Origin: Saccharothrix violaceirubra
GTDB taxonomy: Bacteria > Actinomycetota > Actinomycetes > Mycobacteriales > Pseudonocardiaceae
Assembly (NCBI RefSeq): GCF_014203755.1
Contig: NZ_JACHJS010000001.1
Location: 1-64,000 of the forward strand
Length of the DNA: 64,000 bases
Direction: 5' to 3'
Shown here: positions 50,719-58,839 of the stretch, piece after piece
How the letters are laid out: each line of letters begins with the position of its first letter
Numbering within the stretch: position 1 is the first letter of the stretch
Position numbers and translations under genes: made by a program
Notes under the pieces: generated by a model
Seen by the model: the letters and a program-made list of their open reading frames with translations, nothing else
The model's database searches: none
Told to the model about the DNA's origin: nothing

Positions 50719-51613
50719 ACCGGCGGCCGGGGATCGGGACGCCCCTGGTCCCCCGGTCGGCCGGGCGGCACTGGGGGCGGTGCGGGCGGTCCTGACCGGC
50801 GACCGGGTGCCGGTCCGCGTGACCCGACGTCCGATCCGGGCGCTGTCCGGGCCGGCCCGCGACCTCACCGGCGGCCGGGTGTCGGGCCTGCCCGGGGTCC
50901 CACGCCTGCGTGGGGCGACGGGTCGGATCCGGGTGCCGGTCCGCGCGCGGGCGGGAACCCGTGCCGGGCACCGAATACGTGCCGGGTACCGGGTACGCGC
51001 CGGGCACGGAATACGCGCCGGGTACCGGGTACGTGCCCGGTACGGAATAGATCGTCAAGCCGTAGTAGGGGGTCGGGCCGGAATACGCGCCCGAAGCGGA
51101 GTACGAGCCGACGTCGGAATCCGGCGTCGATCCGGAGGTGGTTCCCGGCACCGACCCCGGATACCAGTTCGGATCCGGGACCAGACCGGGGTAATCGGGG
51201 TAGTCCGGCCACTCGGGCCAGTCCGGCCAGTCCTGCTCGTCCTCGACGTCGTCTTCCTCGTCGTCCGGCTCGGGCCAGGAAGGGCAGAACGGCAACGGGC
51301 GGCACGTCGGGTGCGGCGACGGCTCGGTGGGCGTCGTGCTCGGCTCGGGCCGCGGGCGTTCCGCGGGCCGCACCGGGACGGTCCGGTCCACCTGGGCGTT
51401 GACCGGCGGCGGTGGTGGTGGCGGCGCCGGACGTGTCGCCTCGACGTTCGTCGTGTAGGTGGCGCTCAGCTCCGTCTGCGCCGTCTGACTCGGCGAGACC
51501 CGGCGTGCGTCGACCGGCCGCTGTCCGTCGGTCGAGACGAGCATCGCCGCGAGCGCGCCGGCCGCGAGCACGGCCAGTGCCCCGGCGAACGTGGTGCGCC
51601 TGCCGTTTCTCAT
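50708..51613 (-). CDS. Secreted Pro-rich protein with elastin-like VPG repeats
   Basis: A 301-aa protein with an N-terminal signal or anchor (TFAGALAVLAAGALAAMLVS), a polyproline stretch, then an acidic/aromatic segment (DWPDWPEWPDYPDYPG) and about seven repeats of VPGxY(S/P), such as YSVPGTYPVPGAYSVPG, resembling the elastin VPGxG turn repeat. The rest is Arg/Pro-rich. No catalytic domain. It is probably a cell-surface or wall-associated structural protein. It converges on the ATPase gene with an 11-bp overlap. ATG 51613. Confidence 0.65.
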   Translation of the reverse strand: MRNGRRTTFAGALAVLAAGALAAMLVSTDGQRPVDARRVSPSQTAQTELSATYTTNVEATRPAPPPPPPPVNAQVDRTVPVRPAERPRPEPSTTPTEPSPHPTCRPLPFCPSWPEPDDEEDDVEDEQDWPDWPEWPDYPDYPGLVPDPNWYPGSVPGTTSGSTPDSDVGSYSASGAYSGPTPYYGLTIYSVPGTYPVPGAYSVPGAYPVPGTYSVPGTGSRPRADRHPDPTRRPTQAWDPGQARHPAAGEVAGRPGQRPDRTSGHADRHPVAGQDRPHRPQCRPADRGTRGVPIPGRRFTC

Positions 51614-51737
51614 CGCTGCAACCCGATTCCCGAACCCTCCACGGTGTCACGTGGAATCGTTCTGCCCGCTAAAGGTGTTACCACCAGGCCCATGCGTCCA
51701 TCCTGGCGGCTGCACCCGCCGTGAGGTCTGTGTCACG

Positions 51738-52616
51738 ATGCGATTCATGCGACCGGACGCCGGACTGCTCGGGCCTGGCTCCGTCACGTGGCAACTGCAC
51801 GCCGATCCGGCGATGTGGATCGCGGGCGTCACGAGCCTGTACCTCCAGTCGCTGCACCCGTACGCCGCACGGGCCGTGGTGGGGAACTCGACCTTCCGCG
51901 AGGACCCGGTCGGCCGATTGCTGCGCACCGCGGATTTCGTGGGCGTGACGAGCTATGGCACGACCGCCGAGGCCGAGGCCGCCGGTGCCCGCGTCCGGGC
52001 CGTGCACCGGTCGTTGCGGGCACGGGACGAGCACGGCCGCACGTTCCGCGTCGACGAACCGGAACTGCTGCTGTGGGTGCACTGCGCCGAGGTGTACTCG
52101 TTCGTCACGGTCGTGCGCCGGGCCGGTTTCCGGCTCGCCGACGCGCAGGTGGACCGCTATTACGCGGAACAGCGCCGGATCGCCGCGCTCGTCGGCCTGC
52201 ACGCCGAGGACGTTCCCGGGAGCGCGCGGGAAATGGCCGCGTACTTCGCCGCGATCAGGCCTTCGTTGCGGTGTGGCGCCGATTCCGAGGTGGTGTACCG
52301 CTTTCTGCGCCGGCCGCCGTTGACCGGCGCGGTGCGCTTCGGGCTCGGTGCCTACGAGCCACTGGTCGGACGGCTCGCGTACGCGCTCCTGCCGTCGTGG
52401 GCGGTCGCGCTCCACGGGCGGCGTCCGTACTCGGCGGCGACGGCGACCGTGGCCCTGCGGTCGTTGCGCGCCTTGGCTCTCGCCGTGCCCGCACATGTGC
52501 GGTGGCGGTACCCCGGCGGGCATGTGAACCGGGCTGTCGCACGCCTGGGCAAGGCCGCGACGCCGAGTCGAGCACTGCTCTCAGACCGGAGCATGATCGG
52601 CAAACCGCCTCGATGA
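51738..52616 (+). CDS. MpaB/Lcp-family oxygenase (DUF2236)
   Basis: A 292-aa all-helical protein of the rubber oxygenase/MpaB fold, a heme-dependent (latex-clearing type) or related oxygenase. Typical segments are GPGSVTWQLHADPAMWIAGV, SLYLQSLHPYAARAVV, DPVGRLLRTADFVGVTSYG and LLLWVHCAEVYSF, with His and Arg residues at heme-binding positions. ATG 51738 is preferred; ATG 51747 is close. Function in this organism unknown. It is alone, followed by the csp leader. Confidence 0.82.
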   Translation: MRFMRPDAGLLGPGSVTWQLHADPAMWIAGVTSLYLQSLHPYAARAVVGNSTFREDPVGRLLRTADFVGVTSYGTTAEAEAAGARVRAVHRSLRARDEHGRTFRVDEPELLLWVHCAEVYSFVTVVRRAGFRLADAQVDRYYAEQRRIAALVGLHAEDVPGSAREMAAYFAAIRPSLRCGADSEVVYRFLRRPPLTGAVRFGLGAYEPLVGRLAYALLPSWAVALHGRRPYSAATATVALRSLRALALAVPAHVRWRYPGGHVNRAVARLGKAATPSRALLSDRSMIGKPPR

Positions 52617-52689
52617 CGCCCGATCGTTTGGCGATCCAGCGGCTTTCCCCCCGCTTGCTTCGAACTGAACAAGCAGTGGCTCTTCAGTG

Positions 52690-52873
52690 GTAGTGCCGGG
52701 CGGGCCTTCGGCGATACAGTCGCCGACGCAGGCCGTGGTTTCTGTGTTCGTGTCTCACGCTCGCGGAACGCACGCGGGCGCTCCGTTCCCGCTTTTCGAA
52801 GCGGGGAAACGCCCCGGGACGGCCCGGGGCTGCATGGTGCAGCCCGACGCTTTCCTGCGTTGGAGGCAGGTAG
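52690..52873 (+). promoter_or_regulatory. Structured 5' leader of the cold-shock gene
   Basis: About 180 bp upstream of csp hold three successive hairpins: GTTCCCGCTT/AAGCGGGGAAAC near 52784-52810, GCCCCGGG/CCCGGGGC at 52811-52830, and GGCTGCA/TGCAGCC at 52828-52844, the last two sharing bases. A long structured leader is the usual thermosensory element of csp mRNAs. GGAGG lies before the ATG at a seven-base spacing. The promoter itself is not clear. Confidence 0.6.
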
Positions 52874-53080
52874 ATGGCAATCGGCACGGTCAAGTGGTTC
52901 AACGCCGAGAAGGGCTACGGCTTCATCGCCCAGGAGAACGGCGGTCCCGACGTCTTCGTGCACTACTCGGAGATCGACGGCGCGGGCTACCGGTCGCTGG
53001 AGGAGAACCAGCGGGTGGAGTTCGAGATCGGTCAGGGCACCAAGGGACCTCAGGCCCAGGGCGTGCGCGTCATCCACTGA
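52874..53080 (+). CDS. Cold-shock protein (CspA family)
   Basis: A 68-aa single-stranded nucleic acid-binding OB fold with both RNP motifs: KGYGFI (RNP1) and VFVHYSEI (RNP2). The sequence starts [17 protein letters not shown] chaperone activity is expected. Good GGAGG ribosome site. A strong terminator follows 20 bp later, so it is monocistronic. Confidence 0.97.
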   Translation: MAIGTVKWFNAEKGYGFIAQENGGPDVFVHYSEIDGAGYRSLEENQRVEFEIGQGTKGPQAQGVRVIH

Positions 53081-53099
53081 CGCGTCCGACGAACGTGGC

Positions 53100-53132
53100 A
53101 CGGCCCCCGATCCGCAGCGGATCGGGGGCCGT
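53100..53132 (+). terminator. Terminator downstream of csp
   Basis: A 16-bp perfect stem (ACGGCCCCCGATCCGC and complement) with an apparent one-base loop (really a larger loop with frayed pairs) closes 20 bp after the csp stop. It also lies downstream of the convergent 53153 gene. Confidence 0.85.
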
Positions 53133-53152
53133 CGACGTTCTCGGGAAATCGA

Positions 53153-53509
53153 TCACATACCGCGCTGCCGGGCTTCCCACTCCAGTCGCTGCATGACCCA
53201 TTCCGTGGCCAGCGCCTGGGGCGAGGTCTGCCGCTCGGCGGCCAGTTCCTTCAACTGCTCGTTGGCCATCAACTGCAGCCGCAGCTGGTACACCTGAGCG
53301 TTGCCGAAGCTCCCGGCGGTGGTCTCCGCGTCCGCGGCCGTCTCCGGCGCCAGCGCGGCGAGGTACGACGTCAACTCGTCGTCCGTACCGGGCTCTTCCT
53401 GCGAGGGCGGGCGGTGCCGCCCCGACTTCGAGCGTCCAAGCGATCCAAGAGGCACGGCGACACGATAACGGTTGGATTGCGGAGCCGCCGCAACTGTGAC
53501 TTGCGCCAC
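53153..53509 (-). CDS. Small protein with ribbon-helix-helix-like C-terminus
   Basis: A 118-aa protein, GTG 53509. The C-terminal half NAQVYQLRLQLMANEQLKEL, continuing AAERQTSPQALATEWVMQRLE, resembles the CopG/Arc ribbon-helix-helix pattern (strand, then two helices), suggesting a DNA-binding dimer. The N-terminal 50 residues are basic/polar and likely flexible. No partner toxin is adjacent. Function unknown. Confidence 0.6.
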   Translation of the reverse strand: MAQVTVAAAPQSNRYRVAVPLGSLGRSKSGRHRPPSQEEPGTDDELTSYLAALAPETAADAETTAGSFGNAQVYQLRLQLMANEQLKELAAERQTSPQALATEWVMQRLEWEARQRGM

Positions 53510-53645
53510 AGGGAGAGGCCCCCGCGCCAGGGGGAGGAACGCGGGGGCCGGAGGGGATCTCCACAGGTGCTGACCGGGGGTGTGTCAGCAATTCGGATTG
53601 TCGCACGCGTACCCGGAGCCGGCGAGTGGTTCGCCGGGAAAAACT

Positions 53646-55853
53646 TCAGCCAGCCGTCGCCCGGAACCCGCGCAGCCGCAAGCTGTTGGTCACCACGAAG
53701 ACCGACGAGAACGCCATCGCGGCCCCCGCGAGCATCGGATTCAACAAACCGAGCGCGGCCAACGGCAAACCGGCGACGTTGTAGGCGAACGCCCAGAAAA
53801 GATTTCCCTTGATGGTGCCCAGCGTCCGCCGGGAGAGCCGGATCGCGTCCACGGCGACCCGTAGATCCCCCCGCACGAGCGTCAGGTCGCCCGCCTCGAT
53901 CGCCACGTCGGTGCCCGTTCCCATGGCCAGGCCGAGATCCGCGGCGGCCAGCGCGGGCGCGTCGTTCACGCCGTCGCCGACCATGGCCACGACCCGGCCC
54001 CGGGCGCGCAGGCGTTCCACGACGGCCACCTTGTCGGCCGGCATGACCTCCGCGATCACCTCGTCGATCCCGACCTCGGCGGCCACCGCGCGGGCCACGA
54101 CCTCGTTGTCGCCGGTGAGCAGCACGGGCCGCAGGCCGAGCGCGCGCAGCCCCCGGATCGCCTCGGCACTGGTCGGCTTGACCCGGTCGGACACCGACAG
54201 CAGGCCGAACGGCGCGTCGTCGACCGACACCGCGATCACGGTCCGGCCCAGCGCGCGCAACTCGTCGGCGCGTTCCTTGAGCTCCGGCGTCAGCGCCGCG
54301 GACCCGGTCCGGCCCGCGAACACCCGCCGGCCGTCGAGCACCCCGGTCACGCCGACGCCCTGGACGTTGCGGAATTCCCCGATCGTGGGCAGCGTGCCGA
54401 CCTCGACACCGGCACCCCGGACGATCGCCGACGCGATCGGGTGTTCCGACCCGTCCTCGACCGACCCCGCGACCCGCAGCAGTTCCTCGCGCGACACGCC
54501 CTCGGCGGGCACCACGTCGACCAGGTCCAGCTTGCCCTCGGTCACCGTGCCGGTCTTGTCCAGCACCACGGTGTCCACGCGCCGTGTCGACTCCAGCACC
54601 TCGGGTCCCTTGACCAGGATGCCGAGCTGGGCGCCACGACCCGTGCCCACCAGCAGCGCGGTCGGCGTGGCCAGCCCCAACGCGCAGGGGCACGCGATCA
54701 CCAGCACGGCCACCGCCGCGGTGACCGCGAACTCGACCGGCCGGCCCGCCAGCAGCCACGCGGCGAACGTGCCGAGCGCGATCACCAGCACGACCGGGAC
54801 GAACACCCCGGAGATCCGGTCGGCCAGGCGCTGCACCTGCGCCTTGCCGGACTGGGCCTGCTCGACCAGCGCGGCCATCCGGGAGAGCTGGGTGTCCGCG
54901 CCGACCTTCGCCGCCCGCACGACCAGCCGGCCGCCGGCGTTGACGGTGCCGCCGACCACCCGGTCGCCGACGCCGACCTCCTCGGGCACGGACTCGCCCG
55001 TGACCATGGACCGGTCGACGGCCGACACGCCGTCGTCGACGACGCCGTCCGTGGCGATCCGCTCGCCGGGCCGCACCACGAACCGGTCGCCGACCTTGAG
55101 GCGCTCCACGGGAATCCGCGCCTCGACCCCGTCGCGCAACACCCCGACGTCCTTGGCGCCCAACGCGAGCAGCGCGCGCAAGGCGGCGCCCGCCCGCCGC
55201 TTCGACCGCGCTTCGAGCCACCGGCCGAACAGCAGGAAGACGGTGACGCCGACCGCGACCTCCAGGTAGATGTCGCCGCTCGTCGTGGGCCGGGGCACGA
55301 GGCTGAACCCGTGCCGCATCCCGATCATGCCCGCGTCGCCGAAGACCAACGCGTAGACCGACCACAGGTAGGCGACCACGACACCCATGGACACCAACGT
55401 GTCCATGGTGCTCGCGCCGTGCCGTGCGTTGACCGCGGCGGCCCGGTGGAACGGCCAGCCGCAGACCCAGACCACGACGCTCGCCAGCGCCAGCGAGAAC
55501 CACTGCCACGCCGGGAACTGGAGCGCCGGTGCCATCGACAGGACGATCACCGGCACGCCGAGGAACGCCGCGATCCCGACGCGCAGCCGCAGGCCGCCCG
55601 CCTCGTCGTCGACGTCCTCGGTCGCGTCCGGTCGTGGCGCGGCGGCGTCGTACCCGGCCGCGCGCACCGTGGAGACCAGGTCCGCGACGTCCAGTCCGAC
55701 CGGGAAGTCGACGGTGGCCTTCTCCGTCGCGTAGTTGACCGAGGCGGTCACCCCGTCGAGCTTGTTGAGCTTGCGCTCGATCCGGTTGGCGCACGAGGCG
55801 CACGTCATGCCGGTGATGGCCAGCTCGACGTGCCCGGTCTCCGCGGTGGGCAT
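53646..55853 (-). CDS. copA: Copper-exporting P1B-type ATPase
   Basis: A 735-aa heavy-metal pump. N-terminal HMA domain with C18-x-x-C21 ([13 protein letters not shown]); eight predicted membrane helices; the metal-binding CPC in CPCALGL (about residue 386); phosphorylation site DKTGTVTEG (about 430); hinge [11 protein letters not shown] (about 621). The CPC plus one CxxC indicates Cu(I). Starts two bases after copZ on the minus strand, under the CsoR-like operator. Confidence 0.95.
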   Translation of the reverse strand: MPTAETGHVELAITGMTCASCANRIERKLNKLDGVTASVNYATEKATVDFPVGLDVADLVSTVRAAGYDAAAPRPDATEDVDDEAGGLRLRVGIAAFLGVPVIVLSMAPALQFPAWQWFSLALASVVVWVCGWPFHRAAAVNARHGASTMDTLVSMGVVVAYLWSVYALVFGDAGMIGMRHGFSLVPRPTTSGDIYLEVAVGVTVFLLFGRWLEARSKRRAGAALRALLALGAKDVGVLRDGVEARIPVERLKVGDRFVVRPGERIATDGVVDDGVSAVDRSMVTGESVPEEVGVGDRVVGGTVNAGGRLVVRAAKVGADTQLSRMAALVEQAQSGKAQVQRLADRISGVFVPVVLVIALGTFAAWLLAGRPVEFAVTAAVAVLVIACPCALGLATPTALLVGTGRGAQLGILVKGPEVLESTRRVDTVVLDKTGTVTEGKLDLVDVVPAEGVSREELLRVAGSVEDGSEHPIASAIVRGAGVEVGTLPTIGEFRNVQGVGVTGVLDGRRVFAGRTGSAALTPELKERADELRALGRTVIAVSVDDAPFGLLSVSDRVKPTSAEAIRGLRALGLRPVLLTGDNEVVARAVAAEVGIDEVIAEVMPADKVAVVERLRARGRVVAMVGDGVNDAPALAAADLGLAMGTGTDVAIEAGDLTLVRGDLRVAVDAIRLSRRTLGTIKGNLFWAFAYNVAGLPLAALGLLNPMLAGAAMAFSSVFVVTNSLRLRGFRATAG

Positions 55854-55855
55854 GG

Positions 55856-56065
55856 TCAGCCGACCAGCTCGTAGCCGGCTTCCGTGACGGCGGCGTGCAC
55901 CTCGTCACGGGAGAGTTCGCGCTCGCTGGTCACGGTCACCGCGCCGGTGTCGACCTTGACGTCGACGGCGGTGACGCCCTCGACCCCGGTCAGCTCCTCG
56001 GTGACCGAGGCGGCGCAGTGGCCGCAGGTCATGCCGTTGACGGTGTACGTGGTGGTGACGGACAT
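55856..56065 (-). CDS. copZ: CopZ-type copper chaperone
   Basis: A 69-aa HMA-fold chaperone with [10 protein letters not shown] (Cys-x-x-Cys) that passes Cu(I) to CopA. ATG 56065 with GGGGTG upstream is the better start than 56080. Co-transcribed with copA, two bases apart. Confidence 0.92.
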   Translation of the reverse strand: MSVTTTYTVNGMTCGHCAASVTEELTGVEGVTAVDVKVDTGAVTVTSERELSRDEVHAAVTEAGYELVG

Positions 56066-56098
56066 CGGGAAGCACCCCATTCTCTCGACGTGCCGCCC

Positions 56099-56117
56099 AA
56101 TATACCCCTAGGGGGTA
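56099..56117 (-). promoter_or_regulatory. copZ-copA promoter with CsoR-like operator
   Basis: TACCCC-TAG-GGGGTA (56103-56117) is the G-tract inverted repeat typical of CsoR operators, and TATATT (56104-56099) on the minus strand is a good -10 overlapping it. Apo-CsoR would block the polymerase until Cu(I) binds. No csoR gene is in the window. Confidence 0.75.
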
Positions 56118-56335
56118 GAGGTGTCGTCGTCGGGTCGTTCCAGTTCGGTGATCTCGCCCTCCAGGCGGACCACCAGGTCCTCCAGACCGGCGAGCATGTC
56201 GTCGAGTTCGGTCATCTTGGCGGCCATCAGCGCGTCGAGGTCGGCCTCGATCGCGGACAGGGACAGACCTTCGATGGTCGGTTCGGGCGGTCCTTGGTCG
56301 TCACCCGATCGGACGGGTGGATCAGGCTCGGTCAT
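56108..56335 (-). CDS. Small acidic coiled-coil protein
   Basis: A 75-aa protein, MTEPDPPVRSGDDQGPPEPT then a helix SAIEADLDALMAAKMTELDDMLAGLEDLVVRLEGEITELE, with heptad leucines suggesting a short coiled coil. Its stop overlaps the copper operator. No family recognised. It could be co-regulated with copZ/copA by read-through. Confidence 0.6.
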   Translation of the reverse strand: MTEPDPPVRSGDDQGPPEPTIEGLSLSAIEADLDALMAAKMTELDDMLAGLEDLVVRLEGEITELERPDDDTSTP

Positions 56336-56474
56336 GGGTACAGCCTAGGCAGCGAGGACTGGGCCGGCTTTCACAGACCGTGACGCTCCGTTGTGGCCGA
56401 ATCACTCTGCGGGGGGCTGCGGCGGTTCGAGCGGCTCGCTTAGCCTCGCGCCAACCTCAAGTCGGGGAGGCGTC

Positions 56475-56723
56475 ATGAGCGGGTCGATCGAAGTACGTCA
56501 GTTCCTGTGGAACCAGGACGACACGATGTCGAGGCCGGGAGCCGGAGGAGTGCCCGCACCGCGCAGCGGTGCGGAGCCGTCGCGGGTCTCCGACGACCAG
56601 GTCCACCGGGCGCGCTTGTCGGTCGCGCGGGGCGCCACGAGCGCCGAGGACTGCCGGTTGTTGCTCGACATGCTGGGGCTGTCACCGGGTGAGGACGGGG
56701 GCTCACCGCCCGTTCAGCGGTAA
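56475..56723 (+). CDS. Small hypothetical protein
   Basis: An 82-aa protein starting MSGSIEVRQFLWNQDDTMSR after a GGGGAGG ribosome site. The C-terminal part (VSDDQVHRARLSVARGATSAEDCRLLLDMLGLSP) looks like a short helical domain. Seen in actinobacteria as far as I recall, with no known function. It precedes the tRNA cluster. Confidence 0.6.
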   Translation: MSGSIEVRQFLWNQDDTMSRPGAGGVPAPRSGAEPSRVSDDQVHRARLSVARGATSAEDCRLLLDMLGLSPGEDGGSPPVQR

Positions 56724-56833
56724 CGAACCGTGCCGGGGCGTGCGTTCTCTGGGGGCGCGCGTCCCGGCGTCGACCACCTCCCCGCCTGGTCGAGTCTGGA
56801 AATCGCAGGTCAAAGAGTTGTCCGACCCCCGTT

Positions 56834-56863
56834 TTGGAAGTGCGGGCGGTCATGTCCTATGCT
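56834..56863 (+). promoter_or_regulatory. Predicted promoter of the tRNA cluster
   Basis: TTGGAA (56834-56839), an 18-bp spacer and TATGCT (56858-56863) precede tRNA-Glu by about 70 bp. This would drive all three tRNAs. Confidence 0.5.
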
Positions 56864-56936
56864 TACGATGCTTCCACCGGACAGCGTGGAGGGCCTGGGA
56901 AGATGGTGGCCCACAAGGGCTGGTCGGTCGGAACGG

Positions 56937-57009
56937 GTCCCCATCGTCTAGCGGCCTAGGACCCCGCCCTTTCAAGGCGGTAGCGCGGGTTCGAATCCCG
57001 TTGGGGGCA
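56937..57009 (+). tRNA. tRNA-Glu (TTC)
   Basis: Canonical cloverleaf of 73 nt: acceptor GTCCCCA pairs with TGGGGGC (one T-G), the D arm is CGTCTAGCGGCCTAGGACG-like, anticodon loop CTTTCAA gives TTC, T arm GCGGGTTCGAATCCCGT. CCA is not encoded. Confidence 0.96.
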
Positions 57010-57031
57010 CGTAGTACAGTAAGAGAAGCAA

Positions 57032-57105
57032 GGCCCAGTGGCGCAGTTGGTTAGCGCGTCGCCCTGTCACGGCGAAGGTCGCGGGTTCGAGTCCCGTCTG
57101 GGTCG
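57032..57105 (+). tRNA. tRNA-Asp (GTC)
   Basis: 74-nt cloverleaf: acceptor GGCCCAG with CTGGGTC, anticodon loop CTGTCAC (GTC), T arm GCGGGTTCGAGTCCCGT. No encoded CCA. It lies 22 bp after tRNA-Glu. Confidence 0.96.
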
Positions 57106-57140
57106 CAAGGCAGTTCGGCTCCACGGCCGGGCCGCTACCT

Positions 57141-57217
57141 GGCCAGGTAGCTCAGTTGGTACGAGCGACCGCCTGAAAAGCGGTAGGTCGGCGGTTCGAC
57201 CCCGCCCCTGGCCACCA
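57141..57217 (+). tRNA. tRNA-Phe (GAA)
   Basis: 77-nt gene including encoded CCA: acceptor GGCCAGG pairs with CCTGGCC, anticodon loop CTGAAAA (GAA), T arm GGCGGTTCGACCCCGCC. It lies 35 bp after tRNA-Asp, so the three are one transcription unit. Confidence 0.96.
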
Positions 57218-57224
57218 ATCCACC

Positions 57225-57256
57225 GAAAGCCCCGATTCCTCTGAGTCGGGGCTTTC
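57225..57256 (+). terminator. Terminator of the tRNA cluster
   Basis: GAAAGCCCCGA and its complement TCGGGGCTTTC form an 11-bp stem with a 10-base loop, eight bases after tRNA-Phe. Confidence 0.85.
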
Positions 57257-57316
57257 GTGCATTCGCGGACAAATACCTCCACTGTGACGAGGCTCATCTT
57301 TCCTCGCACACATTTC

Positions 57317-57382
57317 GCGAGTCCTCCGCTCGGACACCCCGGAACACGCACTCAGGCACCCCGAAACACGCGTTCGCGCGCC
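57317..57382. repeat. 22-bp repeat units, locus 2
   Basis: Three abutting reverse-oriented 22-bp units (57317-57338, 57339-57360, 57361-57382), each ending (in reverse sense) with CGGACACC, AGGCACC or GCGCGCC. They match the units at 16.4 and 62.9 kb but are more diverged. They end eight bases before the first operator of the HTH/Clp-N pair. Confidence 0.78.
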
Positions 57383-57389
57383 CCTTGGC

Positions 57390-57433
57390 GTCAACCGAGG
57401 TTGACAAGTGGCGCACTGTCAACCAAAGTTGAC
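57390..57433. promoter_or_regulatory. Twin operators and promoter of HTH/Clp-N genes
   Basis: Two palindromes, GTCAACC-GA-GGTTGAC (57390-57405) and GTCAAC-CAAA-GTTGAC (57418-57433), lie 28 bp apart. TTGACA (57401-57406) is a perfect -35 within the first; about 17 bp downstream the -10 (CAAAGT, weak) falls inside the second. The second ends three bases before the ATG. A dimeric repressor filling both sites would block transcription, and the adjacent HTH protein is the natural candidate. Confidence 0.75.
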
Positions 57434-57436
57434 GGC

Positions 57437-57649
57437 ATGACTGAGGCGACGGCATTGGCCTCGGCGGCGGGAGACCGGGACCCGCGCGTCGGGCTGCGAG
57501 CGGTCAGCGCGTTGCGCAGGCTGCTCGAACAGCTCGAAGCGGTCCAGGTGCGCAACGCCCGCTTGTCGGGGTGGTCCTGGCAGGAGATCGCGGCCGAACT
57601 GGGGGTCAGCCGGCAGGCGGTCCACAAGAAGCACGGGGGCGGACGATGA
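57437..57649 (+). CDS. Small HTH protein linked to Clp-N protein
   Basis: A 70-aa protein ending in a clear helix-turn-helix (WSWQEIAAELGVSRQAVHKKHG) after a helical N-terminus (VGLRAVSALRRLLEQLEAVQ). Probable autoregulator of the pair, binding the twin palindromes just upstream. The ATG at 57437 lies eight bases after the -10 and has no Shine-Dalgarno, so the mRNA may be leaderless. The TGA overlaps the next ATG (ATGA). Confidence 0.82.
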   Translation: MTEATALASAAGDRDPRVGLRAVSALRRLLEQLEAVQVRNARLSGWSWQEIAAELGVSRQAVHKKHGGGR

Positions 57650-58179
57650 TCGGGGAGCGGTTGACCAAGGACGCGCGCAAAGCCGTGCGCGACGCGCTCG
57701 ACGAGGCCCGTCGGGCGCGGGCGTCGTCGATCGAGCCGGAACACCTGCTGCTGGCGCTGCTCGACGACCCGGTGCTGACCTCGTTCCAGGTGGTCCGCGC
57801 GGACGTCGAGGCGGCGTTCGCGGCGGCCCGGCGCAAAGGCGGGCTGAGCGCCGCGGACACGGAAGCGTTGCGGGGCTTGGGAATCGACGTCGACCGGATC
57901 GTGGCGTCCGTCGAGCAGACCATGGGCGAGGGCGCGTTGGCCGTCGGACCGCCGAGGCGTCGGCGGTGGCCGCGCGGCAGCCTGCCGTTCGCGGCCGGCG
58001 CGCGGGACGTGCTGGAACGCGCGTTGCGGGAGGCCCGGGACCTGGGCCAGCGCCCGTTGCGCAGCGAGCACCTCCTGCTGTCCCTGCTCGCCGGTGGCGG
58101 GCTGGTCGAGGAGGTGCTCGCGGAACGCGGCGTGACCTACGGCGGGATCAGGCGTCTGGTGTCGACTCGACCCACGTGA
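57646..58179 (+). CDS. Clp N-terminal domain protein without ATPase
   Basis: A 177-aa protein holding two Clp_N repeats: ERLTKDARKAVRDALDEARR with EPEHLLLALL, and ARDVLERALREARDLGQRPLRSEHLLLSLLAGG. This is the substrate/adaptor-binding domain of ClpC/ClpB with no Walker motifs, so it may modulate ClpC rather than unfold protein. A basic linker (GPPRRRRWPRG) joins the repeats. ATG overlaps the HTH stop. Such HTH-Clp_N pairs occur in other actinobacteria. Confidence 0.88.
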   Translation: MIGERLTKDARKAVRDALDEARRARASSIEPEHLLLALLDDPVLTSFQVVRADVEAAFAAARRKGGLSAADTEALRGLGIDVDRIVASVEQTMGEGALAVGPPRRRRWPRGSLPFAAGARDVLERALREARDLGQRPLRSEHLLLSLLAGGGLVEEVLAERGVTYGGIRRLVSTRPT

Positions 58180-58798
58180 CCAGGGGCAGGAACGCCTGGG
58201 TCAGCGGGCCGATCGTCACCGCGTACAGGACGGTGCCGAGGCCGATCGTGCCGCCGAGCAGCCAGCCGATCGCCAGCACGGTCACCTCGACCACCGTCCT
58301 GACCAGGCGCAACGAGATCCCGGTCCGCCGGCAGAAACCGGTCGTGAGCCCGTCGCGCGGACCGGGCCCGAGCCGGGCGCCGATGTAGACGGCGGCGGCC
58401 AGGCCGTTGAGCACGATGCCCGTGACCAGGAAGACGGCGCGGAGCACGATGCCCTCGGGTGTCGGCAGGACCATGAGTGTGACGTCGACCGCGACACCGA
58501 TCACGAGCACGTTGGCGACCGTGCCGACGCCCGGTCTCTGCCGCAACGGGATCCAGCACAGCAGCACGACGACGCCGACCAGGGCGGTGATCGTGCCGAA
58601 GCTCAGGCCGGTGAGCTTGGTGAGGCCCTCGTGCAGCACGTCCCACGGGTCCAGGCCCAGGGTCGCGCGGATCTGGAGTGCCATGCACGCGCCGTAGAGC
58701 CACAGGCCCGCGATGAGTTGGGGCAGTCGGCGGACGGGGCGGACGGTGACGGGAACCTGGGTGAGGGCTGCGAGCATGTGGCCATGTTCTGTGGCCAT
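58148..58798 (-). CDS. YczE/YyaS/YitT-family membrane protein
   Basis: A 216-aa protein with five to six membrane helices and the family motif LGLDPWDVLHEGLTKLTGLSFGT. ARLGPGPRDGLTTGFCRRTGISLRLVRTVVE is also typical. YczE proteins are paired with MocR regulators (YczR), exactly as here. The substrate is unknown. It overlaps the Clp-N gene 3' end by 32 bp, convergent. Confidence 0.88.
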   Translation of the reverse strand: MATEHGHMLAALTQVPVTVRPVRRLPQLIAGLWLYGACMALQIRATLGLDPWDVLHEGLTKLTGLSFGTITALVGVVVLLCWIPLRQRPGVGTVANVLVIGVAVDVTLMVLPTPEGIVLRAVFLVTGIVLNGLAAAVYIGARLGPGPRDGLTTGFCRRTGISLRLVRTVVEVTVLAIGWLLGGTIGLGTVLYAVTIGPLTQAFLPLVTWVESTPDA

Positions 58799-58839
58799 TG
58801 GCCTTGTTTTCCAGAGCCAATGTTCAATAATTGGCCTTA
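58797..58839. promoter_or_regulatory. Candidate MocR/YczR operator
   Basis: The short divergent region carries ATTGGCCTT twice in direct orientation (58797-58806 and 58830-58839) and AGCCAAT in inverse orientation between them (58815-58821). Direct plus inverted copies of one half-site are usual for MocR regulators. The space is only 40 bp, so both genes probably share it. Confidence 0.6.
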
